DNA of 64,000 bases from Blautia schinkii (GTDB lineage: Bacteria; Bacillota; Clostridia; Lachnospirales; Lachnospiraceae): the NCBI RefSeq assembly GCF_013304825.1, contig NZ_JAAWUO010000005.1:62001-126000 (forward strand), written 5' to 3'. Position numbers and translations under genes: made by a program. The notes beneath the pieces were generated by a model, which had not been told where the DNA came from, ran no database searches, and saw only the letters and a program-made list of their open reading frames with translations. Numbering within the stretch: position 1 is the first letter of the stretch; each line of letters starts with the position of its first letter. This document shows, piece by piece, positions 8,192-17,529 of this stretch.

Positions 8192-9064
8192 ATGCAGGAA
8201 TTAAAACCAATCAAAGAAGGTAAAGTACGTGAGATCTATGATAACGGCGACAGCCTGATCATGGTTGCAACAGACCGTATCAGCTGCTTTGACGTGATCT
8301 TAAATAACGAAGTCACAAAGAAAGGTGCAGTACTGACCCAGATGTCTAAATTCTGGTTTGACATGACAGAGGACATCCTTCCTAACCACATGATTTCTGT
8401 AGATACAAAGGATATGCCGGAGTTTTTCCAGCAGGAGAAATTCGAGGGAAAATCCATGATGTGCCGTAAGCTGAACATGCTGCCAATCGAGTGTATCGTT
8501 CGTGGATACATCACAGGAAGTGGCTGGGCAAGCTATAAAGAGAATGGTACTGTATGCGGCATCAAGCTTCCGGAAGGCCTCAGGGAATCCGACAAGCTGC
8601 CTGAGCCGATCTACACACCATCTACCAAAGCTGAGATCGGTGATCATGATGAGAACATCTCTTTTGAACAGAGCATTGATCATCTTGAGAAATACTTCCC
8701 TGGAAAGGGCCGCGAGTATGCAGAGAAGCTTCGTGACAACACCATCGCTCTTTATAAAAAATGTGCAGAGTATGCACTTAGCAAGGGTATCATCATTGCA
8801 GATACGAAATTTGAGTTTGGCCTTGATGAGGACGGCAACATGGTGATCGGTGATGAGATGCTGACACCGGACAGCTCCCGCTTCTGGCCGGCAGAAGGCT
8901 ATGAACCAGGACATGGCCAGCCATCTTTTGACAAACAGTTTGCTCGTGACTGGCTGAAAGCCAACCCGGATAATGACTGGACACTGCCGCAGGAGATTGT
9001 TGACAAGACCATTGAGAAATATCTCCAGGCATATAAGATGCTCACAGGCAAAGAACTGGCCTGA
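8192..9064 (+). CDS. purC: Phosphoribosylaminoimidazole-succinocarboxamide synthase
   Basis: The 290-residue SAICAR synthetase joins CAIR and aspartate with ATP in purine synthesis. KEGKVREIYD, ATDRISCFDVI and EMLTPDSSRFW are family signatures. GSGWASYKENGTV marks the longer class seen in Clostridia. ATG 8192 is used because GAGGTG at 8179-8184 is spaced 7 nt ahead; ATG 8174 lies before that site. It stands alone, not in a pur operon. A TTGACA at 8111-8116 has only a poor -10 partner, so the promoter is uncertain. It ends at a clear terminator. Confidence 0.93.
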   Translation: MQELKPIKEGKVREIYDNGDSLIMVATDRISCFDVILNNEVTKKGAVLTQMSKFWFDMTEDILPNHMISVDTKDMPEFFQQEKFEGKSMMCRKLNMLPIECIVRGYITGSGWASYKENGTVCGIKLPEGLRESDKLPEPIYTPSTKAEIGDHDENISFEQSIDHLEKYFPGKGREYAEKLRDNTIALYKKCAEYALSKGIIIADTKFEFGLDEDGNMVIGDEMLTPDSSRFWPAEGYEPGHGQPSFDKQFARDWLKANPDNDWTLPQEIVDKTIEKYLQAYKMLTGKELA

Positions 9065-9102
9065 GAAGAGCATAGCTCTAAAAAATAAACATACCTGACA
9101 GA

Positions 9103-9137
9103 CAGCTCCGGACGCCTATTCCGGGGCTGTTTCTTTT
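9103..9137 (+). terminator. Terminator of purC
   Basis: Arms 9103-9111 and 9121-9129 (CAGCTCCGG with CCGGGGCTG, one wobble) are followed by TTTCTTTT. Confidence 0.85.
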
Positions 9138-9240
9138 GGATGTAAAGATAGTGAAAAACAAAACAGTTGCAAGAAAACAGAGGGATATTTATAATGAATA
9201 CAGAAACCGGAAAATCCTGACAGATCAAAGGAGCGTGGTT

Positions 9241-10059
9241 ATGAGCAGGAAAGACAATACAAAAAAGAAAAAAACAGCAGGAGATTACATCCTGACTCTG
9301 GTACTGATCGCGGCGATCTGCGTATTCTGTTATGCAGCGTTTAATCTATATCATATTTATACGGAATATAAGAAGGGAACGGATGAGTATAACAGTATTT
9401 CAGAAATGGCAGTGACAGAACGCGATCCCGATGAGGTGGAGGAGCTGGGACAGCCGGATGAGCAGCCGACAGCACCGATAAGTATTGATTTTTCTTCACT
9501 GAAGAGTATCAATGACGATGTGATTGGCTGGATCTATATGGAAGCTTTGCCGCAGATTAGCTATCCGGTAGTACAGGGAAAAGATAACAGCACTTATCTC
9601 CACCAGACATATGAGAAAAACTACAATTTCGCAGGAACGATCTTTATTGATTATGAGAACAAAAGAGATTTCAGCGACTGTAATACGCTTGTGTACGGGC
9701 ACAATATGAAGAACGGTTCCATGTTTGGAATGCTGAAGAAATACAGAGAAGATGAAACACTTTATAATACCAGCAAGTATTTCTGGATCCTTACACCGGA
9801 GAAAGATTACCGTTATGAGATTATTTCAGCGTACACAACCTCAGTGGACAGCGATACCTATACGTTGTTTAAAGGTCCAGGAAAGGAATTTCTGGAATAT
9901 GAGAAAAAAATGTTCAAAAATTCCGAGATCAAGACAGATGCTGCTGAGGAAGATGCTGACAAGAAAGACAAGATCGTTACCTTGTCTACCTGTACAGGAA
10001 ATCAGGCAACCCGTTTTGTAGTGCAGGGAAAACAGGTGAATGCAGTGGATCCGCAGTAA
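9241..10059 (+). CDS. srtB: Class B sortase
   Basis: A 272-residue membrane-anchored cysteine transpeptidase that attaches surface proteins to peptidoglycan. There is an N-terminal basic stretch and one membrane segment (ILTLVLIAAICVFCYAAF, about residues 18-35), then the sortase fold. The catalytic His lies in LVYGHNM, the Cys in TLSTCTGN, and the Arg in NQATRFVVQGK, the normal order for class B. ATG 9241 is chosen for AAGGAG at 9228-9233 rather than the upstream ATG 9136. No sorted substrate or pilin is next to it, so it may be a housekeeping sortase. The following sirtuin gene begins downstream of its stop. Confidence 0.9.
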   Translation: MSRKDNTKKKKTAGDYILTLVLIAAICVFCYAAFNLYHIYTEYKKGTDEYNSISEMAVTERDPDEVEELGQPDEQPTAPISIDFSSLKSINDDVIGWIYMEALPQISYPVVQGKDNSTYLHQTYEKNYNFAGTIFIDYENKRDFSDCNTLVYGHNMKNGSMFGMLKKYREDETLYNTSKYFWILTPEKDYRYEIISAYTTSVDSDTYTLFKGPGKEFLEYEKKMFKNSEIKTDAAEEDADKKDKIVTLSTCTGNQATRFVVQGKQVNAVDPQ

Positions 10060-10138
10060 GGCTGATGCTGTGCAGGAAAATCCGGTGTGGATGGAGAAGC
10101 CGGCAGGGCCTGGCGGAACAATGGGAGGAAGAAAAGAT

Positions 10139-10861
10139 ATGGAAAATGAGATTGAAAAATTACAGAGGATCATAGACGAGAGTGACAATATTGTATTTTT
10201 CGGAGGCGCAGGAGTTTCCACAGAGAGTGGAATCCCGGATTTCCGAAGCCAGGACGGACTCTATAATCAGAAGTATGATTATCCGCCGGAGACGATTTTA
10301 AGCCATACATTCTTTATGCGCAGGCCTGAGGAGTTTTTTAAGTTTTATCAGGATAAGATGCTCTGTGATACAGCAAAGCCAAATGCAGCGCATCTGAAGC
10401 TTGCACAGATGGAAGCAGCCGGAAAGCTTAAGGCAGTGATCACCCAGAATATTGACAACCTGCATCAGATGGCAGGGAGTAAAAATGTTCTTGAACTTCA
10501 TGGAAGTGTTTACCGGAATTACTGTATGAAATGCGGAAAATCATATGACTTCAGGTATATGAAAGCTGCGAAGGGCGTTCCGAAATGTACCTGTGGCGGT
10601 ATTATCAAGCCGGATGTGGTTCTCTATGAGGAAGGTCTTGATGATTATACAATCCAGGAATCCGTGAGGGCTATCTCAGAGGCACAGGTGCTGATCATCG
10701 GCGGTACATCTCTGGCTGTGTATCCGGCAGCAGGACTGATCGACTATTTCAGAGGAGATCATCTGGTTGTGATCAACAAGGCACCGACACCAAGGGATAA
10801 GTATGCGGATCTTCTTATTAAAGAGCCGATCGGAATGGTATTCAGCCGGATACATGTGTAG
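10139..10861 (+). CDS. cobB: NAD-dependent protein deacylase (sirtuin)
   Basis: A 240-residue Sir2-family enzyme removing acyl groups from lysines with NAD. All family blocks are present: FFGGAGVSTESGIPDFRS, TQNIDNLHQ, LHGS with the catalytic His, and GGTSLAVYPAA. The zinc site is CMKC near the middle, then CTC with CxC spacing. The GTSLAVYPAA block and small size fit the class U/M bacterial group. ATG 10139 is preceded by GGGAGGAAG. It lies 79 bp after the sortase gene and may be cotranscribed with it. Confidence 0.93.
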   Translation: MENEIEKLQRIIDESDNIVFFGGAGVSTESGIPDFRSQDGLYNQKYDYPPETILSHTFFMRRPEEFFKFYQDKMLCDTAKPNAAHLKLAQMEAAGKLKAVITQNIDNLHQMAGSKNVLELHGSVYRNYCMKCGKSYDFRYMKAAKGVPKCTCGGIIKPDVVLYEEGLDDYTIQESVRAISEAQVLIIGGTSLAVYPAAGLIDYFRGDHLVVINKAPTPRDKYADLLIKEPIGMVFSRIHV

Positions 10862-10965
10862 AATCTTACATTGCACAGGAAGCCGGGATATCTGCCAGGA
10901 CGAAAGCTGACAGGGCAGCCGTGGGCTGTGCGGAAAGTATAAATCTATCATCGAGGAGTAATATT

Positions 10966-11160
10966 ATGGGATTAAATTATGAAGTGGGAGATGTGGTGAC
11001 ACTGAAGAAAGCACATCCCTGTGGCAGCAAGGAGTGGGAGATCCTGCGGGTAGGTGCGGATTTCCGCCTGAAATGTGCGGGCTGCGGTCATCAGATCATG
11101 GTGGCACGTAAGCTTGTGGAGAAAAATACAAGAAACTTGAAAAAATTCGAAAAAAATTAA
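10966..11160 (+). CDS. DUF951 family protein
   Basis: A 64-residue protein of the DUF951 family common in Firmicutes just upstream of rpsF. The start YEVGDVVTLKKAHPCGSKEWEILRVG-like segment and CAGCG near the C-terminus are typical. The family is thought to be a small nucleic-acid-binding protein, but no function is established. ATG 10966 has GAGGAG at 10953-10958. The rpsF promoter begins only a few bases after its stop. Confidence 0.88.
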   Translation: MGLNYEVGDVVTLKKAHPCGSKEWEILRVGADFRLKCAGCGHQIMVARKLVEKNTRNLKKFEKN

Positions 11161-11168
11161 ATTTATGC

Positions 11169-11197
11169 TTTACATCCCGGGAAAGTTATGCTAGAAT
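11169..11197 (+). promoter_or_regulatory. Promoter of rpsF-ssb-rpsR
   Basis: TTTACA (11169-11174), 17-bp spacer, TAGAAT (11192-11197), with an extended -10 TG at 11189-11190. It leaves a roughly 70-nt leader before rpsF. That leader could hold the S6:S18 autoregulatory structure known in other bacteria, but I could not confirm its motif. Confidence 0.75.
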
Positions 11198-11275
11198 CAA
11201 CAATCGTGATATATTTCATATCCTTGCTCTTTGACAGGCAAAGGGCCAAAAGACCATAAGGAGGTTAAGACAAGC

Positions 11276-11563
11276 ATGAACAAGTACGAGTTAGCATTAG
11301 TTGTGAGCGCTAAGCTTGAGGACGAAGCACGTGACGCTGTAGTTGAGAAAGCTAAAAGCTATATTACACGTTACAACGGCGTGATCACAGAAGTTGAAGA
11401 ATGGGGTAAGAAGAAATTAGCTTACGAAATTCAGAAAATGCATGAAGGCTTCTACTATTTTATTCAGTTTGAAGCAGATTCTCAGTGCCCGGCAGAGATC
11501 GAGAGACATGTCCGCATCATGGACAATGTATTAAGATACCTGGTTGTCAAGAAAGAGGCATAA
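11276..11563 (+). CDS. rpsF: 30S ribosomal protein S6
   Basis: S6 binds S18 in the platform of the small subunit. The 95-residue protein begins MNKYELALVV and contains EEWGKKKLAYEIQ and GFYYFIQFEA, which are family signatures. ATG 11276 has AAGGAGGT at 11258-11265. It is the first gene of the conserved rpsF-ssb-rpsR operon. Confidence 0.97.
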   Translation: MNKYELALVVSAKLEDEARDAVVEKAKSYITRYNGVITEVEEWGKKKLAYEIQKMHEGFYYFIQFEADSQCPAEIERHVRIMDNVLRYLVVKKEA

Positions 11564-11636
11564 TTTTTGCAGCGGATTTTCGAAAACACCATTAAGAACC
11601 TGTTCAGTTAAGTGAAATCATAAGAGAGGTAGAACG

Positions 11637-12095
11637 ATGAACAAAGTAATATTAATGGGACGCTTGACAAGAGATCCTGAGGTAAGATATTCCGCAGGAG
11701 AAAATGCCCTGGCAATCGCCAGATATACGCTGGCAGTTGACCGCAGGTTCCGCCGTGACGGAGAGGCAAGTGCTGATTTTATCAGCTGTGTTTCTTTCGG
11801 ACGTACAGCAGAGTTTGCGGAGAAGTATTTCAGACAGGGACTGAAAATTGCAGTTACGGGACGTATCCAAACAGGAAGCTATACGAACCGCGAGGGACAG
11901 AAGGTTTATACGACAGAGGTTGTTGTCGAGGAACAGGAATTTGCTGAGAGCAAGTCATCCAGTGACAGTTATGCAGCAAGCCATCCTCAGACCAGTGCAG
12001 CATCTGCACCGTCTATGCCAAGTCCGAGCGCAGCAAGCGCCGACGGCTTCATGAACATTCCGGACGGAATTGACGAGGAGCTGCCGTTCAACTAG
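11637..12095 (+). CDS. ssb: Single-stranded DNA-binding protein
   Basis: A 152-residue SSB with an N-terminal OB fold (MNKVILMGRLTRDPEVRY, then ADFISCVSFG) of about 105 residues. A Ser/Ala/Pro-rich flexible linker follows, and then the acidic tip DEELPFN that recruits replication and repair proteins. AGAGAGGT lies upstream of ATG 11637. Its position between S6 and S18 genes is conserved in Firmicutes. Confidence 0.96.
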   Translation: MNKVILMGRLTRDPEVRYSAGENALAIARYTLAVDRRFRRDGEASADFISCVSFGRTAEFAEKYFRQGLKIAVTGRIQTGSYTNREGQKVYTTEVVVEEQEFAESKSSSDSYAASHPQTSAASAPSMPSPSAASADGFMNIPDGIDEELPFN

Positions 12096-12141
12096 AACAT
12101 CTGAAACACAGATGGTATGAATAAGATAGGAGGAAACAATC

Positions 12142-12405
12142 ATGGCTTACAATAGAGGCGAGAGACCAGATTCTCCGATGAAGAGAAGAGGCGGACGCAG
12201 AAGAAAAAAAGTTTGTGTATTCTGCGGTAAAGAGAATAACGAGATCGATTACAAGGATGTAGCAAAGTTAAGAAAGTATGTTTCCGAGAGAGGTAAAATT
12301 CTCCCGAGAAGAATTACAGGTAACTGCGCGAAACATCAGAGAGCACTGACAGTTGCTGTTAAGAGAGCACGTCATATGTCCCTGATGCCATACGTTCAGG
12401 ACTAA
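12142..12405 (+). CDS. rpsR: 30S ribosomal protein S18
   Basis: An 87-residue S18. The Arg/Lys-rich N-terminus ([11 protein letters not shown]) is followed by [15 protein letters not shown] and [15 protein letters not shown], so this is the cysteine-containing form with a likely zinc site (CxxC plus C and H in NCAKH). TAGGAGG precedes ATG 12142. It ends the operon before a strong terminator. Confidence 0.97.
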   Translation: MAYNRGERPDSPMKRRGGRRRKKVCVFCGKENNEIDYKDVAKLRKYVSERGKILPRRITGNCAKHQRALTVAVKRARHMSLMPYVQD

Positions 12406-12417
12406 TTCAGATCATCC

Positions 12418-12480
12418 GCAGGGTCGTTGTGAAACAGGTGAGCAGTCATCTGGGCAGCAGCGGCCCTGCTTTTGTTTTCT
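12418..12480 (+). terminator. Terminator of the rpsF-ssb-rpsR operon
   Basis: GCAGGGTCG (12418-12426) pairs with CGGCCCTGC (12461-12469), enclosing a branched loop, and is followed by TTTTGTTTT. Confidence 0.85.
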
Positions 12481-12556
12481 GTAATATCATAAGAGGATTG
12501 AAGGTTTGTCAGATACAACAGATTTCATCATAACTATGGAATTGTAATAAGAAATC

Positions 12557-12565
12557 TGGTATAAT
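12557..12565 (+). promoter_or_regulatory. Extended -10 promoter of gdpP-rplI-dnaB
   Basis: TGGTATAAT at 12557-12565 is a TGn-TATAAT extended -10. No good -35 is present 17 bp upstream. It lies 46 bp before the gdpP start. Confidence 0.6.
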
Positions 12566-12611
12566 AACAGATAACTTATGGTTTAAATTATGTTGAGAAC
12601 AGGAAAAAGCG

Positions 12612-14666
12612 ATGAACAACAATGTCAAATTTAAAGGGCCTATGAAACACTTTATGCGCTGGCCACTGTATCTTTCAGCTCTGGTGATGCTGCTGGATCT
12701 GCTGGTGTTTATTGTAAGTGTGAAGGCCGGAATTCTGGTGTCTGTAGGTACTGTGATCTATATTTTTATTGCAGTAAAGCTTTTTCGATATCACAAACCG
12801 CTGATCATCAATGATATGATCGCGTTTGCCAATCAGTATGATGTGGTGGAGAAGAGGATGCTGGAGGAACTGGCACTGCCATATGCCATTATGGATATGG
12901 AAGGCCGCATGATCTGGTCCAACCGTATTTTTTCGGAGATCACGGGAAGGGATCAGTTTTATAAAAAAAATATCAGCACAGTTTTTCCGGATATCACGCC
13001 GGATAAGCTTCCGGTGGCAGAGGAACAGGAAATTTCCGAGATGAGCACTCATTTCGGAGAACGTATCTACCGGGTTTCCATGCAGAGAGTCACAATGGGC
13101 GAGGTAGTGAGCCATGCGGATATTCTTGAGAACATGTCTCAGAATGTCAGTCTGATCGCCATGTATCTCTATGATGAGACAGAGCTTAAGGAATACATTC
13201 AGAAGAATGAGGACAACAAGCTGGTTGTGGCTCTGGCCTATCTGGATAATTATGAGGAAGCACTTGAGAGTGTGGAAGATGTGCGAAGATCTCTGCTGAT
13301 TGCTCTGATCGATCGAAAGATCACGAAATATTTTTCCAATTTCGATGGCCTTGTAAAGAAACTTGAGAAGGATAAATATCTTCTGATCATGCGTCAGAGC
13401 TCTCTTGAGACACTGAAGGAGCAGAGATTCCATATTCTGGATGAAGTCAAGACTGTTAATATCGGTAATGAGATGGCTGTGACTTTAAGTATTGGTGTGG
13501 GTTTAAATGCATCAACTTATATCCAGAATTATGAGTATTCCCGGATTGCCATTGAGATGGCACTGGGACGCGGCGGTGATCAGGTCGTGATCAAGAATGG
13601 TAATAATATTACCTATATTGGCGGCAAGGCTCAGCAGATGGAAAAGTCTACCCGCGTTAAAGCACGTGTTAAGGCTCAGGCCCTTAAAGAGTTTATGAGC
13701 ACAAAAGATCGTGTGGTCGTTATGGGGCATAAGATCACAGATGTAGATGCACTGGGAGCCGGAATCGGTATTTACCGGGCAGGTAAGACTCTTGGTAAGC
13801 CGGTACACATTGTGATCAATGATCCGACTACATCCATCCGTCCGCTGATGAGCGGATTTATGGAAAATCCGGATTATGAGCCATCTATGTTTGTGGACAG
13901 CAATCAGGCAAAAGAACTGGTGGATAATAATACGGTAGTGATCGTAGTTGATACCAATAAGCCAAGCTATACAGAGTGTCAGGATCTTCTTTATATGACC
14001 AAGACTATCGTGGTGCTGGATCATCACCGCCGGGGCAGTGAGGTGATCCAGAACGCAGTGCTCTCCTATGTGGAACCGTATGCTTCTTCAAGCTGTGAGA
14101 TGATCGCTGAGATCCTGCAGTATTTTGCAGACGGACTGAAGCTTCGGAGTATCGAGGCAGACTGTATTTATGCAGGTATTATGATCGATACTAATAACTT
14201 TACAACAAGGGCAGGTGTGAGGACCTTTGAGGCCGCTGCATTCCTGCGCAGATGCGGAGCAGACGTGACACGTGTACGCAAGATGCTCCGTGATAATATT
14301 GACTCCTATAAGGCAAGAGCTGAGGCTGTCCGTACAGCGGAGATCTACAGAGATTATTTTGCCATTGCCAGATGCCCAAGTGAAGGCCTGGAGAGTCCTA
14401 CTGTTGTAGGCGCGCAGGCTGCCAATGAGCTTTTGAATATTGCAGGAGTCAAAGCATCTTTTGTTCTTACCAGCTATAATAACGAGGTTTATATCAGTGC
14501 CAGAGCCATCGATGAAGTCAATGTACAGGTCATGATGGAGCGAATGGGAGGAGGCGGACATTTAAATATCGCCGGTGCCCAGGTAAAAGACACAATGGAT
14601 GAGACCGAGAGAATGCTGAAAGAAATCATAGACCAATTATATCAGGAAGGAGAACGGGAGAAATGA
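12612..14666 (+). CDS. gdpP: Cyclic-di-AMP phosphodiesterase, GdpP/YybT type
   Basis: A 684-residue membrane enzyme that hydrolyses c-di-AMP, the Firmicute messenger for potassium, osmotic and wall homeostasis. Two membrane helices lie at about residues 15-60, then a PAS domain (PYAIMDMEGRMIWSN), a degenerate GGDEF domain (about 190-320), and the DHH/DHHA1 catalytic module. Metal ligands are visible in VMGHKITDVDALGAG, VDTNKP and LDHHRRG, and the DHHA1 GGGGHLNIAGA block is intact. Its order before rplI and dnaB is conserved. The trkA-trkH potassium genes at 35-38 kb are plausible functional clients of c-di-AMP signalling, but that link is inference. Confidence 0.95.
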   Translation: MNNNVKFKGPMKHFMRWPLYLSALVMLLDLLVFIVSVKAGILVSVGTVIYIFIAVKLFRYHKPLIINDMIAFANQYDVVEKRMLEELALPYAIMDMEGRMIWSNRIFSEITGRDQFYKKNISTVFPDITPDKLPVAEEQEISEMSTHFGERIYRVSMQRVTMGEVVSHADILENMSQNVSLIAMYLYDETELKEYIQKNEDNKLVVALAYLDNYEEALESVEDVRRSLLIALIDRKITKYFSNFDGLVKKLEKDKYLLIMRQSSLETLKEQRFHILDEVKTVNIGNEMAVTLSIGVGLNASTYIQNYEYSRIAIEMALGRGGDQVVIKNGNNITYIGGKAQQMEKSTRVKARVKAQALKEFMSTKDRVVVMGHKITDVDALGAGIGIYRAGKTLGKPVHIVINDPTTSIRPLMSGFMENPDYEPSMFVDSNQAKELVDNNTVVIVVDTNKPSYTECQDLLYMTKTIVVLDHHRRGSEVIQNAVLSYVEPYASSSCEMIAEILQYFADGLKLRSIEADCIYAGIMIDTNNFTTRAGVRTFEAAAFLRRCGADVTRVRKMLRDNIDSYKARAEAVRTAEIYRDYFAIARCPSEGLESPTVVGAQAANELLNIAGVKASFVLTSYNNEVYISARAIDEVNVQVMMERMGGGGHLNIAGAQVKDTMDETERMLKEIIDQLYQEGEREK

Positions 14667-15109
14667 AAGTAATTCTTCTGGAAGATGTTAAATCCCTGGG
14701 AAAAAAGGGACAGATTGTAAATGTAAGTGATGGATATGCAAGAAATATGATCCTGCCTAAGAAACTTGGTGTTGAGGCTACTTCCAGGAACCTCAATGAC
14801 CTTAAGCTCCGTAAGGCGAATGAGGAGAAGGTTGCACAGGAGAATCTTGATGCAGCCAGGGCTTTTGCAGAGGAACTTTCCACAAAAGAAGTCATCCTCA
14901 CTCTGAAAGTAGGAGAGGGTGGAAGAACATTTGGTTCCGTGTCCTCCAAGGAAATTTCTGAGGCGGCGAAGAAACAGCTGAACCTTGATATTGACAAAAA
15001 GAAGCTTCAGCTGGAGAGCCCGATTCGTAATCTTGGAGTTACCAATGTTCCGGTACGTCTTCATCCGAAAGTAACCGGAAGCCTTAAGGTCTGGGTAAAA
15101 GAGGCATAA
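14663..15109 (+). CDS. rplI: 50S ribosomal protein L9
   Basis: A 148-residue L9. The N-terminal rRNA-binding domain (MKVILLEDVKSLGKKG, GYARNMILP), a long connecting helix, and a C-terminal domain with GRTFGSVS are all present. Its ATG overlaps the gdpP stop in an ATGA, and GAAGGAGAA precedes it. Confidence 0.97.
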   Translation: MKVILLEDVKSLGKKGQIVNVSDGYARNMILPKKLGVEATSRNLNDLKLRKANEEKVAQENLDAARAFAEELSTKEVILTLKVGEGGRTFGSVSSKEISEAAKKQLNLDIDKKKLQLESPIRNLGVTNVPVRLHPKVTGSLKVWVKEA

Positions 15110-15112
15110 TAA

Positions 15113-16441
15113 ATGGAAGAGGCATTGATCAAGAGGATTCTACCTCATAGTATTGAAGCAGAGCAGTCAGTGATCGGTTCAATGATCCTGGATCGTGATG
15201 CGATTCTGGTAGCTTCCGAGATTCTGACCAGTGATGATTTTTATCAGAAACAGTATGGCATTATTTTTGATGCCATGGTGGAACTTTGCAATGAGGGAAA
15301 ACCGGTAGATATGATCACCCTGCAGAATCGTCTGAAGGAGAAAGAGCTGCCACCGGATATCAGCAGCATGGAATATGTCCGTGATCTTATTGCAGCAGTT
15401 CCTACTTCTGCCAATGTGAAATATTATGCAAATATTGTAAGTGAGAAGGCTGTTCTCCGTCGTCTGATACGGACCACGGAGGAAGTTGCCAATGCCTGTT
15501 ATCTGGAGAAGGACAGCACAGAGACCATTCTTGAAGAATCAGAAAAAAAATTATTCAACATTCTTCAGCGAACCAATGGAAGCGATTATGTTCCAATCCA
15601 GCAGGTTGTCTTAAATGCAGTTAGCAATATTGAGAAGGCTTCTAAGCTGAAAGGTTCTGTTACTGGAATTCCTACCGGATTTGTTGATCTGGATTATAAG
15701 ACATCGGGTATGCATCCTTCCGATCTTGTGCTGATAGCAGCGCGTCCTTCTATGGGAAAAACGGCTTTTGTACTGAATATTGCCCAGTACATGGCGTTTC
15801 GTAAAGATGTAACAGTAGCCATCTTCAGTCTGGAGATGTCAAAAGAACAGCTGGTAAACCGACTTCTTGCCATGGAATCCCATGTAGATTCCCAGAATCT
15901 GCGTACCGGAAATCTGAAGGATGAGGACTGGACGAAACTGGTAGAAGGAGCAGATATTATCGGTGGTTCTAATTTGATCATCGATGATACACCGGGAATT
16001 TCCATTGCGGAACTCCGGTCCAAATGCCGAAAGTATAAACTGGAACATAATCTTGGAATCATTATGATCGACTACCTGCAGCTGATGAGCGGAAGCGGTA
16101 AATCCGATTCCCGTCAGCAGGAGATCTCTGATATATCAAGATCCCTCAAGGCGCTTGCAAGAGAAATCGATGTGCCGGTGATCGCTCTTTCACAGCTCAG
16201 CCGAGCTGTAGAGCAGAGACCAGACCACAGACCAATGCTTTCAGACCTCCGAGAATCCGGAGCCATTGAGCAGGATGCTGATGTGGTAATGTTCATATAT
16301 CGTGATGATTATTATCATAAGGATACTGAGAAAAAGGATATTGCGGAGATTATCATAGCCAAGCAGAGAAACGGCCCTATCGGAACTGTGGAGCTGGTAT
16401 GGCTTCCAAGATATACACAGTTTGTAAATATGAAAAAGTAG
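15113..16441 (+). CDS. dnaB: Replicative DNA helicase
   Basis: A 442-residue DnaB helicase. The N-terminal scaffold (PHSIEAEQSVIGSMI) is followed by the RecA-like motor with Walker A ARPSMGKTAF, Walker B IIMIDYLQLM, and the conserved LSQLSRAVEQR and DLRESGAIEQDADVV blocks. The arginine finger region near the end is intact and no intein is present. It starts 3 bp after the rplI stop. A 7+7-bp split hairpin at 16461-16506 follows. Confidence 0.97.
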   Translation: MEEALIKRILPHSIEAEQSVIGSMILDRDAILVASEILTSDDFYQKQYGIIFDAMVELCNEGKPVDMITLQNRLKEKELPPDISSMEYVRDLIAAVPTSANVKYYANIVSEKAVLRRLIRTTEEVANACYLEKDSTETILEESEKKLFNILQRTNGSDYVPIQQVVLNAVSNIEKASKLKGSVTGIPTGFVDLDYKTSGMHPSDLVLIAARPSMGKTAFVLNIAQYMAFRKDVTVAIFSLEMSKEQLVNRLLAMESHVDSQNLRTGNLKDEDWTKLVEGADIIGGSNLIIDDTPGISIAELRSKCRKYKLEHNLGIIMIDYLQLMSGSGKSDSRQQEISDISRSLKALAREIDVPVIALSQLSRAVEQRPDHRPMLSDLRESGAIEQDADVVMFIYRDDYYHKDTEKKDIAEIIIAKQRNGPIGTVELVWLPRYTQFVNMKK

Positions 16442-16460
16442 AGCCGTGCAGACGGAAAAT

Positions 16461-16510
16461 AAACGGGTTTTGGGATAAACATTCGTATTTATCCTGAAGC
16501 CCGTTTGTTC
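16461..16510 (+). terminator. Terminator downstream of dnaB
   Basis: AAACGGG (16461-16467) pairs with CCCGTTT (16500-16506), and inside it GGATAAA (16473-16479) pairs with TTTATCC (16488-16494). The T tract after it is short (GTTCTT), so efficiency may be moderate. Confidence 0.7.
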
Positions 16511-16590
16511 TTCGTCTATAGGATGAAGCAGTAGTGTGACAGTATTTGTGTTATTTTTTAATATGGTCGATTTATGTCAACCGAAATTCC

Positions 16591-16620
16591 TTGCCAATTT
16601 TACTTCCGATGCGATATACT
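16591..16620 (+). promoter_or_regulatory. Promoter of the MerR-like gene
   Basis: TTGCCA (16591-16596), 18-bp spacer, TATACT (16615-16620). The leader before ATG 16701 is about 75 nt. Confidence 0.65.
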
Positions 16621-16700
16621 ATAACTATGTTTCCATTATCTGGAACATACGATACAGCTACACATTTATTCATCTATCCAACCATAAGGGGGCTGTCACG

Positions 16701-17225
16701 ATGGAAAAAAGATATACAGTAAGACAGGCCGTGACGATGACTGGCGTGAAATCCTATGTTATGCGCTACTGGGAGGAGGAGCTTGACCTTCATATCGGGC
16801 GAAATGAACTGGGACATCGCTATTATACACCCTATGATATCCAGCTTTTTCTTAAGATAAATGAATTGAAAAGCAGGGGGCTTCAGCTGAAGGCCATACG
16901 GGCTCTTATTCCACAGATGGCGCGAAATGTACCTGATTCCGATAAAGCGATTGTCAGTGTACAGGATGGAGAGGCAGTGGAGATCGAAGATATTTTGCCT
17001 GAAGCAGAAATGAAGTCGCAGGAATCTGTAGATAATGATAAAATTGTGGAATTTCAGGAAATCCTGGAACGACTGATCCAAGAAGAAATGCAGCGGAAAA
17101 AAGAAGGCGAATACAGGTGTCGTTCGCTGGACGAGGCTATACGGAGACAGCAGCAGGCCAGAAGAGAGGCAGCAGCTGCCACAGAAGGAAAAAAGAACAA
17201 AAGAAACAAAAAAGGCTGCCGGTAA
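16701..17225 (+). CDS. MerR-type helix-turn-helix protein
   Basis: A 174-residue protein with an N-terminal MerR winged helix: YTVRQAVTMTGVKSYVMRYW is the HTH and HRYYTPYDIQLFLKINEL the wing, followed by GLQLKAIRALI. The remainder (about residues 85-174) is an acidic then strongly basic coiled segment ending in KKNKRNKKG. There are no C-terminal cysteines, so metal sensing is unlikely. ATG 16701 is preferred because AAGGGGG lies at 16686-16692; the ATG at 16536 precedes the promoter. The stop codon lies in the loop of the terminator shared with the convergent ferredoxin gene. Target genes are unknown. Confidence 0.8.
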   Translation: MEKRYTVRQAVTMTGVKSYVMRYWEEELDLHIGRNELGHRYYTPYDIQLFLKINELKSRGLQLKAIRALIPQMARNVPDSDKAIVSVQDGEAVEIEDILPEAEMKSQESVDNDKIVEFQEILERLIQEEMQRKKEGEYRCRSLDEAIRRQQQARREAAAATEGKKNKRNKKGCR

Positions 17226-17240
17226 ACCGACAGCCTCTTT
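17213..17240. terminator. Terminator shared by the MerR-like and ferredoxin genes
   Basis: Arms 17213-17222 and 17227-17236 form a 10-bp stem with one A-C mismatch on the plus RNA, which becomes a G-U pair on the minus RNA. T runs flank both sides. The MerR-like stop codon is in the 4-nt loop. Confidence 0.8.
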
Positions 17241-17269
17241 TATTATAGCAGCTTATAGCTGATGGTGCA

Positions 17270-17455
<186 letters not shown>

Positions 17456-17500
17456 TTACAATGATATGTTGTATGTATCCCCACCGGGGATTCTATTCCC

Positions 17501-17529
17501 ATTCTAATATATCTGTACCAAGAATACAA
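17501..17529 (-). promoter_or_regulatory. Promoter of the ferredoxin gene
   Basis: On the minus strand, TTGTAT (complement of 17524-17529), 17-bp spacer, TAGAAT (complement of 17501-17506). Confidence 0.75.

Noticed and set aside
11198-11275. S6:S18 autoregulatory leader of rpsF
   Set aside because: The position is right, but I could not find a convincing CCG-containing bulged stem by eye, so it is not listed as a feature.
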